From: Naegleria lovaniensis
Lineage: Eukaryota > Heterolobosea > Eutetramitea > Acrasida > Naegleriidae
Assembly: GCF_003324165.1 (NCBI RefSeq)
Contig: NW_025407824.1
Location: 496,001 to 560,000 of the forward strand
DNA length: 64,000 nt
Reading direction: 5' to 3'
The notes below the pieces were generated by a model. It was not told the DNA's origin, did no database searches, and worked only from the letters and a program-made list of their open reading frames with translations. Numbering within the stretch: the stretch's first letter is position 1; the number at the start of each line of letters is the position of its first letter. The translations under genes and the position numbers were made by a program. This document shows, one piece after another, positions 31,702 to 43,900 of the stretch.

Positions 31702-34233
31702 TTACAAATAATTTTTGGATAACACTTGTAATTTAGTGTTAAATAGTTCTAATTGTTCCTTTGTCAAGGTATTCTGTGAATGATTAGGTTCTGAAATGGT
31801 CCATGAAAAAGGTGGTGCAGAAAGTATATCTGAAATCCTTTCTGCTGCTTCAAGATGACTTGAGAGAATGTTCTGTTTCAAAAAATCAATAATTTCAGGT
31901 AAATTGCCTTGCTCCACTTTTCCAGAACAGTTCATGATTAATTTCACAGAATCCATGTGAGCCTCATCTGTTGAATCACGATTCCACACCGAGTCACGAG
32001 AATCAACGACAGTCAGTTTCCCACTTTCATCTTTGGTCACTCCCTTCTTCTTGTTGTGTGTTGGATGTTTCCAAGAAGTTTCACCAGTGGCAGGATTAAA
32101 ATAATAGAATTTTCCTCTTGTCTTGTCGAGAACTTCAATCCATCCTTTGAGACTTTGTCTTTGTGAAGAGTTGCTCTGAACTTCAACATTTTCATTGGCT
32201 TTCATAGTGAAACTTCTCTTTGAGAGCAAACTTGCTCCTAAAGGTGTACCTCCACCAGAATGATCACCTGGTGTGTCATTTCCTGAGGAAAACTTGCTCG
32301 CTGCAGTTTGAGATTGTGTTCTCTTGAGTGGTAATCTTGGAGAAGGAACCGATGATTCATCCGTGTCAACATCGGTCTCACCCAAATGATTGTTGTGAGT
32401 GTCAATGGAGGACACGGATGGAATGGTTCCATTCTTTGCGACACCAGATTTTACTCTTCTCCATTCTTCAATTTCATCTTCGGTGAGTCGTTTGCCTTGT
32501 GCTTGTCTACTATCTAAATCTCCTGGAAACAAGTCATCTGCATGTTGAACAAGGAGTTCACAAACAAGATTGATCTTTTCCAAATCGACGAGCATTCTTT
32601 GATCGTCTTGAACTTTTGTTCTCATCAAATTGGTTCCAAAACTTCTACTAATGTTGCTAGCATTCATTTTAGTCTTTTCTTCATTGAGAGCAATTTTGCG
32701 GAATAATTGACATAGTCGTCCAAGAAGATTGTAATTTTCAACTGGGAGTTTGTTAACGAGTGCTTTGAGCTCTTGCTTTTGCTTTTGTTTTTGCTCATTG
32801 TTCGTTGCTACACTTTTGGCAATTGCAATAAAGTCGTCATACAATTCAAAGGTCAATAAGGGTTGTGGCAATTCTCTTGCATACTTTTTCAAAACACCAC
32901 AAAGTGTATGTGGTTTGTTCACAAGCTCAACATGATCAAGATCCACAGTTTCACTTGTGTTGAGTTTTTCTGCCATGTCTTCCATGCCCTTGGTGTGACC
33001 TGGAACACGGAACAGACCTTCACTTTCTAAATAATTGTTCTCAATATAGTCAATGAGTTGTTTGATTTTCTTTGGAACTCCAAATGGTTCACCAAATCTC
33101 CTCAAAACTTCCTTCAATTCAACACCAAAGAGAGTTGTTTCATCAGATCGGCTTGGCATGTTTTGTGAAATAATATGTTCCAGAGTGAATTGAGTAAATA
33201 TTTGATTCGACTTGGGTGTGAGAGCATTATTAGAGTTATTGACGTGGGACGTAGGAGCTGAAAAACTAAATACTCCATTCTCAAATTGTTGCTTAATTGC
33301 CGTGTCAATATGTTTTTCCATTGCTTTCAAGGCCTTATTACAATTTTCATAGTATTCCACAAATGCATCTTTCATTTCTAATAATGACAAGAAATATTTG
33401 ATATTTCGTAATTGTTTCTGATAGTCAGTTTCTGCTTCTAAAAAGTTATTTTCTTTTGCTTCTTGCAATTTGTTGTCACTTTGAACTTCTGAGAGCTCTT
33501 TAAGATATTTTTCCTCAACCACTCGATTCTGATCATGAAATAGCGCATGATGACGTCAACATCTGGTTAAAATCATCTGTAACAAGTATGTCATACTTAC
33601 CAAAATATTTCTAGCACTTGAAAAGATTTTAAAGCTTTCTCCGAATTGTTCTGCCAACACCTTCAAATGTCTTGCATGAATATCTCCCTGTTGCAGTTTG
33701 TGTGAAAAATTTACCAATTGTTGACCCATCAACTCCTCAGTTCGTCCTAATTCAGTTGACTCGTTCAAGAGACCTTTGAAACCATTTTGACAAGCTTTGT
33801 AGTGGATATGAGTTGCTTCAACTTCTTGAACTTTGGCTTCCACTCGTTGTTCAAATTTTAAAGGACTATTAACAACATTGGAAATATTGTGATACAGATT
33901 GGCAGAAGGAGCTGTTCCTCCAACTGTAGTACTACTTCCATTCGAATTGCTGCTACTACTTGCATTTACATTATTGGTTTGAATGACTGATGGTGTTGAA
34001 GAAGACATGAGAGCTACGACGTCTTTAATAGTACCCGAAGTTCCTGTCACGATAGTATCCCTAGGCTCTGAAATGGTTGGAGTTTGACCTGGAGGTGAAT
34101 TTGTTCCTCCTCCCTGAACAATGTTATTACCACTCGAAGAAAGATCAGAGGTCGAAGAGGATATCGATGTATTCGAAGGTGTGTTACCAGAAGTTGTTGT
34201 CTTTTTACCTCCTCCGCTAAATAATTTCTTCAT
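31702..34233 (-). CDS. BAR-like, RhoGAP and WW domain protein
   Basis: Two exons, 33601-34233 and 31702-33528, 72-nt phase-0 intron (819 residues). The ATG at 34233 is the first in frame. Order: a Ser/Thr/Asn-rich N-terminus (1-125); a helical BAR/F-BAR-like region spanning the splice junction (about 126-310); a RhoGAP domain (about 337-530) with arginine finger in EGLFRVPG and the conserved LKKYARELPQPLL and NLMRT motifs; then a Ser-rich linker; and one WW domain (KGWIEVLDKTRGKFYYFNPATGETSW) near 655-690. It should switch off Rho/Rac GTPases at curved membranes, for example during pseudopod formation or phagocytosis. The WW module would bind Pro-rich partners. The BAR assignment rests on helical pattern and position, so it is less certain than RhoGAP and WW. 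Confidence 0.9.
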
Positions 34234-35468
34234 TTCCAATGAAAAGAATGTATATTGGTGATGTTTGTTGTTGTTGTTGTTGAAAGAGTGTTACGAACGA
34301 ATCTATGGGATGCTTTTTCTCGTGTCAAGAGCGAAAAGTAATAATTATTGATGATGTTGTTGTTGTTATTGTTGAAATAAAGAACGAACACTGTCTTCAA
34401 CACTATGATCTGATAAAAAACGCACAAAGGAAATATATCAAACGTCTTTGATGATCCGAGTGAGGATAGACAAAGTATTTTGTGCGTTCTACTCGAGTCA
34501 AAGATGTAAAATAGATTTTCCAAATGATCATCAAGGAGATTCAATTTAAATAAACATGATGAAATGTATAATCATGAATTGCAGGCATGCCCCGTTGGTG
34601 AAATGTTGAGATCAGAATGCGTTCACAAATTATTGAATTGCAACAACGGTATGAATGATCGTGGAATTAATGATAATAATTTCGTTGAATCATTAAAATT
34701 AAAAAAACAATTGCAATGACCTACCAATGCGGTGATTGGGAAAGGCTTATTGTGCGTGATGAATTTGCAACAACTTGTCTCTTGGTGACGGTTGAAATAG
34801 ACGGAGGCTGTTTTTTTGGTGTGTTGGACGCTTGGCAATTTTGTTGTCAAAAAAATTGACAGCTGATGGATGCAGATGTGTAGCCAAATGGAATTTTGTG
34901 ATCACAGAAACGAACGTATGGGCCAAAGACTTCCATTGTGACAGTTGTCTGGTGATGCATCTTTCACTCGATGGACGCAGTTGTTGTATCATTTGAATTT
35001 GGTCACGTATTGGTTTTTCTTATTTCACAACAAATACAAATAACAGAAACGCGACCCAACTTTTATGTGAACAGAGCTTATCCGAACAAGCATAAAATAT
35101 GGCAAGGCATATCTGTAACATAAAATCACCACACAAAACAGTGTTTGGATTCAATCTGGAGTGTCGTCACCATTTGTTTTGGTTTTTACTGGACTCAGCA
35201 GAGTTGTAATATTCCAATTCGCGAAAAGGAATGAAGAAATTCGAAGAAAGTGTCATGTCTCTCAAATCATTCTTGTCGCTCATGGTGCTTTTATTAGTTT
35301 CTCAATTGTTCAATGTGGAGGACGTATGATGCTGTTGCTGCGTTTCCATTAGCTTGACTGTCTATTTATTAGAGGAAAAAACACAATGAGATGATTGAGT
35401 TGCCGAACGTGCCAAAAATCACTCGGCCGAATTGCTTGCGGCATTCACCCGCCAACAAAAAGACCAAA
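34234..35468. other. Divergent intergenic region
   Basis: 1.2 kb upstream of the RhoGAP gene (minus) and the kinase pseudogene (plus). It has GTT/GTTGTT trinucleotide runs near 34260-34290 and 34355-34375. Open frames are short, without family resemblance. No RNA gene recognised. Confidence 0.5.
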
Positions 35469-37277
35469 ATGCCAAAGAAAACTGCTGAAAAATCCGGAAA
35501 TCAGAAGAAAACCAAGAAGAACAAGACAGTTAAGGGCGTTGAGAAGAAGACACAAAAACAACTCAAGGAAGTAGTTGCTAAGGCAGCATGTCCAATAAAA
35601 TCAACAATCCGCGTGTAGAACCAGCTAGTGCAATCAGGGTCTTTGACCTTAAACGGTCAGAAGAAACGATCATTCAAAAAATCTTCAACATGGTCCAACA
35701 GTCCGAACGAGATGAGTTTGATCCTTCCACAGATGCAGAGTTATCAAATTTTCGTTATTCAATTTTGCTTAAACCCCTCCCTAGCGGTTGGTTAGAAGCA
35801 TTTCAAAATCATCCTGCAGAAAAAGCTGCTGTCCAACATACGTTTTAGAGCATTCTCACCTTCTGAGTGCACAGCCCAATTCTACAACAACCCTTCAGAG
35901 TTGGCGTGTAGCGGATCTTACTGCGACCCGCTTTTTGATTTTTGTGCACTCTTTGATAATTGTTATAGAAACAAGTAAGTTGAAAGTTAAACATTTCGTA
36001 CTCATTTTATAAAAGGAACGTTGGCATTGGAGATTGCACAATGCTATCCCGTTCGCTGGATTTTATGAAAAATATTGTTGGAAATCTTAAACCAGATGAT
36101 ATTGTCTTCCATAAACCTGGAAATCATTATTACATTTCATTGTTAAGAGAAGACAAAGTTGAAAGTTGTCATCATTTAGTACACCCCGATTTACCAAAAT
36201 TGACTTTAATGTCTCGAATGTCTCATTCCTATTGTATACATCAGTTGCTTGAAAAGTGGCACTCAGATATTGCCACCATTGGATTAACTACTGACAAGGA
36301 AAAAGCAAATGTGTACGCGTTATACTCTGATATTGGACAGTCTATTAGTGGACAATTTAATCTTGATTATTCAATAAGATTTTTAGGAAGCTTTTTTCAT
36401 AATCACATCTCTCATAGGATTCATTTAGTTGCTCTCATTTTGATAGCCATGAAGAATATCCATCACCAAGAAATGGCATCTAATTTGAACACCAAAAGCG
36501 TCACTTCCAGAGGTACGATAGGGTCCGCTGAGGCTTCTTTTAAGAAGAAACTCTCTGTTAGTATTCGAGAAACGACGTACTGGTTTATTCCAGACAAAAC
36601 ATTTAATTCAATTTCACGTAATGACAAAATTGTTCAGAAAGGACTGTTAAAATTGGACACAAATAATGAAAGCCAGGTCTTGGAAACCATTCTCAAAAGA
36701 TGCAGTCACAGAACAGAACAATACAAACATTACAAGCAAAGTAATGAGGACATTGTATTTAGATATTCGTTCATCAACACATATCCTCAGTTTGAGTGGC
36801 ATTCCTCTACAAGATTATATCAACAGATTAGAGCTCAAAGATGTGAAAAAAATGACGTACCATATTTTGTGCCAAATTTCATTGCTGGAAAGACATAGAT
36901 TCATTCATAACGACGTGAAACTAGAGAAAATTGTAAAATAAGATCATCATTTCTTTCTTATTGATTTTGAAATATCAAAGCGGTTTGACTACAATAATGA
37001 ATATAAATTATCGCAGGGACAATGCAAGAAGGATGGAAAGATATTGACATCTCAATCCCACACCCCTGGCTATCAAGCACCAGAGAGAAGGGAAAAACAA
37101 CTTGTTTCCCCAAAGAGCGATTTGTATTCGCTTGGAATTGTAATTCTGCAGTGTCTTGGGCTGGATCATGAATCCCAAGACTTACCAGAAAAGTTGGTAA
37201 ACCAACTTCAAGGGCATGATCATTTTAAGCAGGTCATAAACAAGCAGTCATATAATGTCGACTTGGATTGGGATTAG
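35469..37277 (+). pseudogene. Broken protein-kinase-like gene
   Basis: A kinase C-lobe is readable but in pieces. QISLLERHRFIHNDVKLEKI is the catalytic-loop region (HND in place of HRD), LIDFEISKRF replaces the DFG region, and GYQAPERR is the APE motif. SDLYSLGIVILQCL is the helix F block. Breaks: the Lys-rich 5' piece (from 35469) and the MSNKINN piece change frame within 35578-35618. Another shift falls near 35800-35835. An apparently intact GT-AG intron spans 35975-36015. Another frame change lies near 36755, and an in-frame TAA at 36939-36941 sits between the catalytic loop and DFE. With at least three frame changes and one stop while neighbours are intact, this is decayed or badly assembled. 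No clear N-lobe was found. Confidence 0.75.
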
Positions 37278-37457
37278 AGATAAATATCACATTTTAAAAA
37301 TAACTGTCTCTCGAGCAGCAATCATTCACAATTAAAGGAAGGAAATATTAAAGGAGCCTCCTTTTATGGCCATTTTTGTTGTCATTAATTGCGAGGGCTT
37401 CTCTTCAATTAAACAGTGACGAAGGTTGAGTAATGAATGTGATCAACGTCATTTACC

Positions 37458-38567
37458 CTAATCCCCAATAGTCTCCTCTTGCTCTTGTGTATTTTCAGTG
37501 CGACTGACTGGATTTGAAAAAACGACTGGAGAGCCAAGAATAGCTTTCTTTGTGACGTGTTTTTTTGAAAATTTGTGAAACAAGTATGGAATGGCAACTA
37601 CTGCAACCATGGTCAATATAATTCCCAATATTTCAGCAGCACCTTCGTCCCCTTGTGAGATTGAGGAAAAATCCATTGACACTAAACTAGCTACCACCAA
37701 AATTAGATATCCAATTAAACAAATATATGACATGCCATTCACAAAATATTTCCATAAAAACAAATGCTTGAAAATCCAAACGTCCTCTAAATATATCCAA
37801 ATATCGCTGAACTCATTTGATGGCATCACATAACCAAAGCCTGAAATAATCGAATAAATGAATAATATTACAGAGAGGGATGAAATGGTTGTAAGTATTA
37901 GTTGTGAGGTTACTGGATAATTCTTAAAAATTTTGGTAGATACAGAGTTGTGTTTGTTAGATGGTTTTAAGACATAATTGTATCCGCACTTCGAGCAACT
38001 CTTAATGGATTCGTTTGCCATTCTCTCATTGAAAAAGCATCTGTCTCTACAAATATATCCAGGACAGTTACAGGTGCTCACTATTTTTCTAGTAAGCAAT
38101 TCTTGTAAACTCTGCACACCTTTTCCACACGATCGACATTTCCTTGACCTAATCATCCATTTCAACATTAACTGTTTGCATTCAGAAAGGTTTGTAAAAT
38201 TTTGAAAGGCAATATCATCATTGTCTTTAACGATTGTATTATTCGCATTTGATTTGTTCCGTTTCTTGGGTGCCTGTTTGGTCTCTTGTTTTAACAAAGG
38301 ACCAAGTTTTTCTTTAAATTGTGTAATCATAAATTTCCAAATATCTACAGTGTAATCATTGTTATGAATTTCATTCTTGTTCTTTGATGAACACGTATTT
38401 GAAACAATCTCATCGGTGAGAGAAGGAGAAACCAATTCAAACCACGATTTATCGACAAGACCTGCACCTCTGGCAATATCAGGGATCGGAAGAAAACTCA
38501 GAATGTGTGTTTTCATTTCCGAGGGCAGCCTTTCCAAAAGGTTGTTGTGTACTCCATTTCGAGTCAT
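37458..38567 (-). CDS. Membrane-anchored F-box protein with Cys-rich domain
   Basis: Intronless, 369 residues, ATG at 38567 in an A-run. The N-terminus is an F-box (ERLPSEMKTHILSFLPIPDIARGAGLVDKSW). After a Lys/Asn-rich linker comes a cysteine-rich zinc-ribbon-like part with CRSCG, CNCPGYICRDRC and CSKCG at about 146-201. Three hydrophobic segments follow (around SQLILTTISSLSVILFIYSII, ICLIGYLILVVASLVSM and ILGIILTMVAVVAIPYLF). The C-terminal tail is polar. F-box proteins are usually soluble; this layout would place an SCF module on a membrane, as for ER-associated degradation or organelle quality control. Family beyond the F-box is not recognised. Confidence 0.8.
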   Translation of the reverse strand: MTRNGVHNNLLERLPSEMKTHILSFLPIPDIARGAGLVDKSWFELVSPSLTDEIVSNTCSSKNKNEIHNNDYTVDIWKFMITQFKEKLGPLLKQETKQAPKKRNKSNANNTIVKDNDDIAFQNFTNLSECKQLMLKWMIRSRKCRSCGKGVQSLQELLTRKIVSTCNCPGYICRDRCFFNERMANESIKSCSKCGYNYVLKPSNKHNSVSTKIFKNYPVTSQLILTTISSLSVILFIYSIISGFGYVMPSNEFSDIWIYLEDVWIFKHLFLWKYFVNGMSYICLIGYLILVVASLVSMDFSSISQGDEGAAEILGIILTMVAVVAIPYLFHKFSKKHVTKKAILGSPVVFSNPVSRTENTQEQEETIGD

Positions 38568-38655
38568 TTTTTGTTATGGTTGTTAATCCTTCCGTATGAA
38601 CCACGTGGTGTCAAAGATTAATGGATCGTTGTTGTCATGTACTTGAACAGAAAAA

Positions 38656-39404
38656 ATGTCTTCATCTCACAACATTGCGACCTTAGCAGGAGGTAATTAT
38701 TCAAATCATCAATTTGATCAGATTTTAATTTTTTGGATCAGGTTGTTTTTGGTGCTGTAAGTTGTTTCCATATGGTTCTTGTCATTAACAAGGTGATGAA
38801 TGATCAGTGGAAGCAATTTTCCAACGTGTTAAAGGAGTTGAAAAAGTGGTTTCAGGTATGTCCATCCGTAAAATAATTTCAATAATAATCAATATGAAAT
38901 TGCGTGAATATTATCTGTCTATTCGCATGACAGGATATATGGGAGGTCAAATTGCCAAGCCAACCTATGAACAAGTATGCAAAGGAAATACAGGACATGC
39001 AGAGGTTATTCAAATTACTTTCAAGCCATCAGATGTATCATACAAGGAATTGTTAGATGTATTTTGGAAGTGTCATGATCCGACCCAATTAAACCGTCAA
39101 GGTAAGAGTCATTCATCAGTGCTGCTTGAAATATATCATTTCATCATGTATGGTAGGTTATGATGTTGGCACTCAATATCGTAGTGCTATTTTTTATCAT
39201 GACGAGACACAAAAGCAACAAGCTGTTGAATCCAAAGAAGAGGCACAAAAGGATTTTAAATCTCCAATTGTGACAGAAATTACAGCTGCCTCTGAATTCT
39301 ATCCAGCTGAGGATTATCATCAAAATTATTTCAATTTAAATGAAAAGAAAAATCCTTATTGCAAAATGATCAGAGGAAAATTGAACAAGCTCGATATGAA
39401 ATAG
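38656..39404 (+). CDS. msrA: Peptide methionine sulfoxide reductase A
   Basis: Five exons: 38656-38692, 38742-38756 (15 nt), 38808-38855, 38934-39101 and 39157-39404; 171 residues; all four introns are phase 1. MsrA reduces methionine-S-sulfoxide in proteins. The active site is encoded by the 15-nt exon and its junctions: AGGCFWCLEAIFQRV, with the catalytic Cys of GCFW. Conserved [33 protein letters not shown] and [13 protein letters not shown] blocks follow. GCFWC has a second cysteine directly after the Trp, where many MsrAs have Gly, as seen in some eukaryotic and bacterial members. No targeting peptide is visible. Confidence 0.95.
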
Positions 39405-39473
39405 TTAATAAAGGAGGTAATAATTCTTGAGCTGAGTTGTAAAGACTATCTAAAGCTAAAAATCTTGATCTTG

Positions 39474-40193
39474 TTAGAAATAATTACTTATAATTGATAT
39501 TCGTCCAGTATTCAAGATATTCGCGCTTTCATTGGGAGAGCTTTCTGGAGTATTTTCATGTATGTTGTCATTGTCCAACATGGTTGAGTTGTCACAAGCC
39601 GATGTCGACAATGGTTGACTTGAATTTAAAAGAACTCCTCCAATGCATGGTGATGCTGTCGTTGATGATGACGTCATAATGTTATTACTGTTTACAACAT
39701 GAGAAGTAATGTTCTCACTTTCATCTCCACTGTCTTGAAAATCTTCATTATTATTTACAGCAATTGTTGATGATGATGATGAGTATACAAATCCATTCTC
39801 GGGTATTTCATGTTTGCATCGTTGAAACATTTCAAAAGCTAATTCTGCATTCCACTTTGCTTGGCTCAAGCAATCCATACACAAATACCAATTTAGATTC
39901 GTTTTGTGAGCAAAATCTAGTACCATATTGACATAGAGTTGACATGTTTCTTCGTTGCAATTAGATTCGGAAAGTATGAGGCGAAGACCTAATTCTTTCG
40001 GAATCAAAGTTTGTGAAAATATTACGTGTGGAATTGTGTACATGATTCTTTCACACCATTCATAATTCCAATTCGATTGTGAAAGAAGAGAAAAACAATC
40101 GTGTTGAGAAATATATTCAGAACATTTTGTGAAGAGATTGTGAATCATTTGTTGTTGCTGATCGGAGACGAATCCTTGTGGTTGTTGTTGCAT
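39474..40193 (-). CDS. Protein with TAP-C/UBA-like domain
   Basis: Intronless, 239 residues; the true ATG is at 40193 (the frame extends upstream only via TTG). Residues about 88-140 (VNMVLDFAHKTNLNWYLCMDCLSQAKWNAELAFEMF and then EIPENGF) match the C-terminal UBA-like domain of the mRNA exporter NXF1/TAP, which binds FG nucleoporins. A preceding region (about 10-75, with LSQSNWNYEWCERIM) looks like a second, weaker copy of the same fold. The C-terminal 95 residues are Ser/Asn-rich and disordered. It lacks the RRM, LRR and NTF2-like domains of NXF1, so a role in nuclear export is inference only. Confidence 0.65.
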   Translation of the reverse strand: MQQQPQGFVSDQQQQMIHNLFTKCSEYISQHDCFSLLSQSNWNYEWCERIMYTIPHVIFSQTLIPKELGLRLILSESNCNEETCQLYVNMVLDFAHKTNLNWYLCMDCLSQAKWNAELAFEMFQRCKHEIPENGFVYSSSSSTIAVNNNEDFQDSGDESENITSHVVNSNNIMTSSSTTASPCIGGVLLNSSQPLSTSACDNSTMLDNDNIHENTPESSPNESANILNTGRISIISNYF

Positions 40194-40275
40194 GATGATT
40201 AATACCAAATCAATGGTTTTTGTTTCTCAGAATGAGCGAGATGTAGACGCAAGGTGTTTTTGAGAGATTTTTTAA
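40194..40275. promoter_or_regulatory. 82-bp bidirectional promoter
   Basis: Only 82 bp separate the ATGs of two head-to-head genes (40193 minus, 40276 plus), so both promoters and 5' UTRs must share this DNA. No named element is recognised. Confidence 0.6.
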
Positions 40276-40707
40276 ATGTTACCACGTGGAAGGGATATGC
40301 CATACGACATGAGTACAGTTGTTGACCAGTTAAAAACTATAATTTCGAGAACGATCGACCCATCATCAATTGTGCTGACTGACACTTTACTCGTCATCAA
40401 CGATGATGAATTAATTTTTGTTTTCAAAAACAAAATGACCAAAACAGCCAAGCAAAAGATAATGTGGCAGACCATCAAGGCTCTCCAGGATTTGAAACAA
40501 GGCCTCTTTGAAACCGAGAAAAAGCTCCGTTCTTCTCTTGGTTTTAAAGTATTATTTATTGCTGGTATGACATTAGTGGGATATTTGCCATATGAATTAA
40601 GAAAAGTATATTCCGAAAAACAACCCAGCATTTTCTCATTGATGAATAAAGAATTTACTCGAACGGAAGAAAAAAAGGAAGCTATGAAAAGACTTTTTGG
40701 AGAATGA
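40276..40707 (+). CDS. Small single-pass membrane protein, unknown
   Basis: Intronless, 143 residues. The N-terminal 85 residues are soluble and helical. One hydrophobic segment at about 89-107 (FKVLFIAGMTLVGYLPYEL) is followed by a basic/acidic tail (EEKKEAMKRLFGE). It resembles small mitochondrial-membrane or tail-region proteins in layout, but no family is recognised. It is transcribed from the 82-bp promoter shared with the TAP-C-like gene. Confidence 0.6.
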   Translation: MLPRGRDMPYDMSTVVDQLKTIISRTIDPSSIVLTDTLLVINDDELIFVFKNKMTKTAKQKIMWQTIKALQDLKQGLFETEKKLRSSLGFKVLFIAGMTLVGYLPYELRKVYSEKQPSIFSLMNKEFTRTEEKKEAMKRLFGE

Positions 40708-40978
40708 GTCTATTCATGTAAATGAACTCAAACAACAAGAATTATAATTTATTTGCTCTATTGGATGCTGTAAAAAAGAGAAATTAGACTTCATTGCTGC
40801 AATACATTCATCAACCTATTTATTACTCTTGGATGATCGTTTGGACTGGTGAAGTACTCCTCCTAGAGAAAGGGAGCAATAATTCAACACAGGGAGCCGA
40901 CAATAAATACAATTATGGACAATAGGAGACTTTGCAGATTCAAAAAAATCCCTCAACACACTTCTCATTCGTTCACTA

Positions 40979-43900
40979 ATGTCCAAACAACCAACAACAT
41001 CATCCACTCTCTCAGTGGGACTCTTCCCATATCTTCCTTTGGGTGTTTTAGAAAAGATCAAACAAGCCTTCCCAACTCAAATTTCGGGATATCAAGTCAA
41101 TTTTGTTGACTTTAATTGTTATCAAGATGAGGACTTGGGAAGCCTTCCTGATGTTGCGTGTGTCGATACTACTCTTCTTCCTTTCTTGGTTTCAAAAGGA
41201 GGAGTAAAGGCATTGGATGCTGAAATGGTGAAGGATGTTGCTGGTGAGACTTTTGCATTCGTTACTGAAAGTGCCAAGGTCAATCAACAATTCTACGGTT
41301 TCCCACAATATTTGTGTGCTAACTTTTTGGTGTCATCTCCTTCAGTGGCTTCCCAACAAGTTTCGTCATTGTTGCAACTGGCTCAACAAGTCGGTTATGA
41401 AAAGATCGTTTTCCCTGGCATTACATCAGCAGATGCATATACTGTCCTTTCTTTGTACGAGCAATTTGTGCAATCATCCACATCTTCAATTATTGATTTG
41501 AAACATGATGATCTTCCACAAAAAGCAGAGCAAGTAGATAGACAAGCATGTGAAAAGCACCGAACAATTTTGAACTCTTCAATCATTGCCTCCGAGGCAG
41601 AATTTGTTGCTTCAGTTAAACAACACAAACCTTTGGCTGATTATTATGTTGGATACAGCGAGAGCTTGAGCGAAATCAAGTCAATTCTTGAGAAGGATAA
41701 TTACAAGATTCAACTTGTTGGTGCTAGAGATAAACCATTCGCCTATACTGACGTTTTGGTTTTGAATGCTAATTTGTGTGATGAAAAGCAAAAAGTTGCT
41801 GTTGAAGCTGTTCGTACCTTGTTGACATGTCCAACAATTTTACAAATTTTGTCTGAGGGTTTGACTCTTCCTGCTAACAAGAACAGTATTGAGAAATTGG
41901 CTCAATCATCACCAATTTACAAACAATTATTGGAACAATTTAGCACTTTAGATGTCAAGGTTTTGAGAAACGTTGATTTTGGATCAAGCACTGTCAAGAC
42001 AACGGCTAAGGTTCTTAGACCATACCTCCAACACATTGCTGTTGCTACATTACGTTGTTTGACAGCTGATACAGTTGAAAAAGCAAAGAGTGGACACCCA
42101 GGTATGCCAATCGGAATGAGTCCAATTGCATATGTTTTGTGGAAATTCTTCTTTAAATCATCCAAAGATGATGTAAATTGGATCAACAGAGATCGCTTTG
42201 TTTTGAGCAATGGTCACGGCTGCTCTTTACTTTATGCAATGTTACATATGACTGATTACAACATGACACTTGATGATCTCAAGAAATTCAGAACTTTGCA
42301 TTCAAAGACTCCAGGTCACCCTGAATTTGGTCACACTGAAGGTGTTGATGCAACTACTGGTCCATTGGGTCAAGGTATTTGTAACGCTGTTGGTATGGCC
42401 CTTGCTGAAGCTCACTTGGCTGCTCGTTTCAATAAGGATCAACTCTCACTCTTTGATCATTATACCTATGTCTTTTGTGGAGATGGTTGTTTGATGGAAG
42501 GTGTTGTTACTGAAGGCATGTCATTCGCTGGACATCAAAAATTGAACAAATTGATTGTCTTTTACGACGACAACAATATCACAATTGATGGTAACACTAA
42601 TTTGACCTTCACTCAAGACACACCAGCCGTTGTTAAAGGTTTAGGATGGCATGTTATTACTGTCCATGATGCTGACAATGATTTGCTCTCTATTAAGAAG
42701 GCTATCGAAGAAGCTCACACAATCACTGACAAGCCAATCATGATCATTTGTAAGACCACAATTGGTTATGCTACAAAGATGCAAGGAACTGCTAAGGTTC
42801 ATGGTTCTCCACTCGGTGCTGACGCCTTGAAAAATTTGAAAGAAATTTGTGGATTCAACGGAGATCAATCATTCATTGTTCCAGAAATTGTTAGACAAGA
42901 TTTTGCCCCCATTATTACCAGAAACAAACAACGTCTTGATCAATGGAACTCATTGAAACAACAATATGAGCAACAATACACTGCAGAGGCTCAACAACTT
43001 CAAAGAATGATTTCTCATCAATTGGAAGGAGATATCTTGACCAAGTTACCTCAATATAATGAAGAAAAGAAGATTGCAACCAGATCCACCTCACAACAAG
43101 TTTTGAACGCAATTTATTCGCTCATTCCTTCTCTTGTTGGTGGTTCTGCTGATTTAACTCCATCTAACTTGACCGACGTGAGCGGCTGTAAGGATATGCA
43201 ACCTGAAGACAGAACAGGAAGATATATCAGATTTGGTGTTCGTGAACATGCTATGGTTGCAATTGCTAACGGTATTCTCTACCATGGTATTCTTAGAACC
43301 TATGTTGGTACTTTCTTGAACTTTGCTTCGTACGCTTTGGGTGCTCTTAGATTGAGCGCTTTGTCACAGCTTCCAAACATCTTTATTTTCACTCATGACA
43401 GTATTGGACTTGGTCAAGACGGTCCAACTCATCAACCTGTGGAAGTTCTTCCATTGTTGAGATCCATTCCAAACCATACCGTTATCAGACCTGCTGATGG
43501 AAGAGAAACAAGTGGCGCTTATTTGTATGCTATTCAATCTACAAAGACTCCAACTTCTTTAATTCTTTCTCGTCAAGATTTGCCACAATTGAAGGGTACT
43601 GATATCCAAAAGACACTTCTAGGTGCTTACACCATTCAAAGCCATGAAAATCCAGATGTTATTTTGGTTGGAACAGGCTCTGAGGTTTCACTTGTTGTTG
43701 AAGCTGCTCGTTTATTGTCATCAGACCTTAAAGTCAACGTTGTCAGTATGCCAAGTTGGGAGTTATTCGTCAAGCAACCTCTCGAATACAGAAAATCTGT
43801 TTTCCCAGAAGGTATTCCAGTTGTGAGTGCTGAAGCTTCATCGACATTTGGTTGGACCAGTTTTTCTCACTATTGTGTTGGTATGACCACTTTTGGTGCT

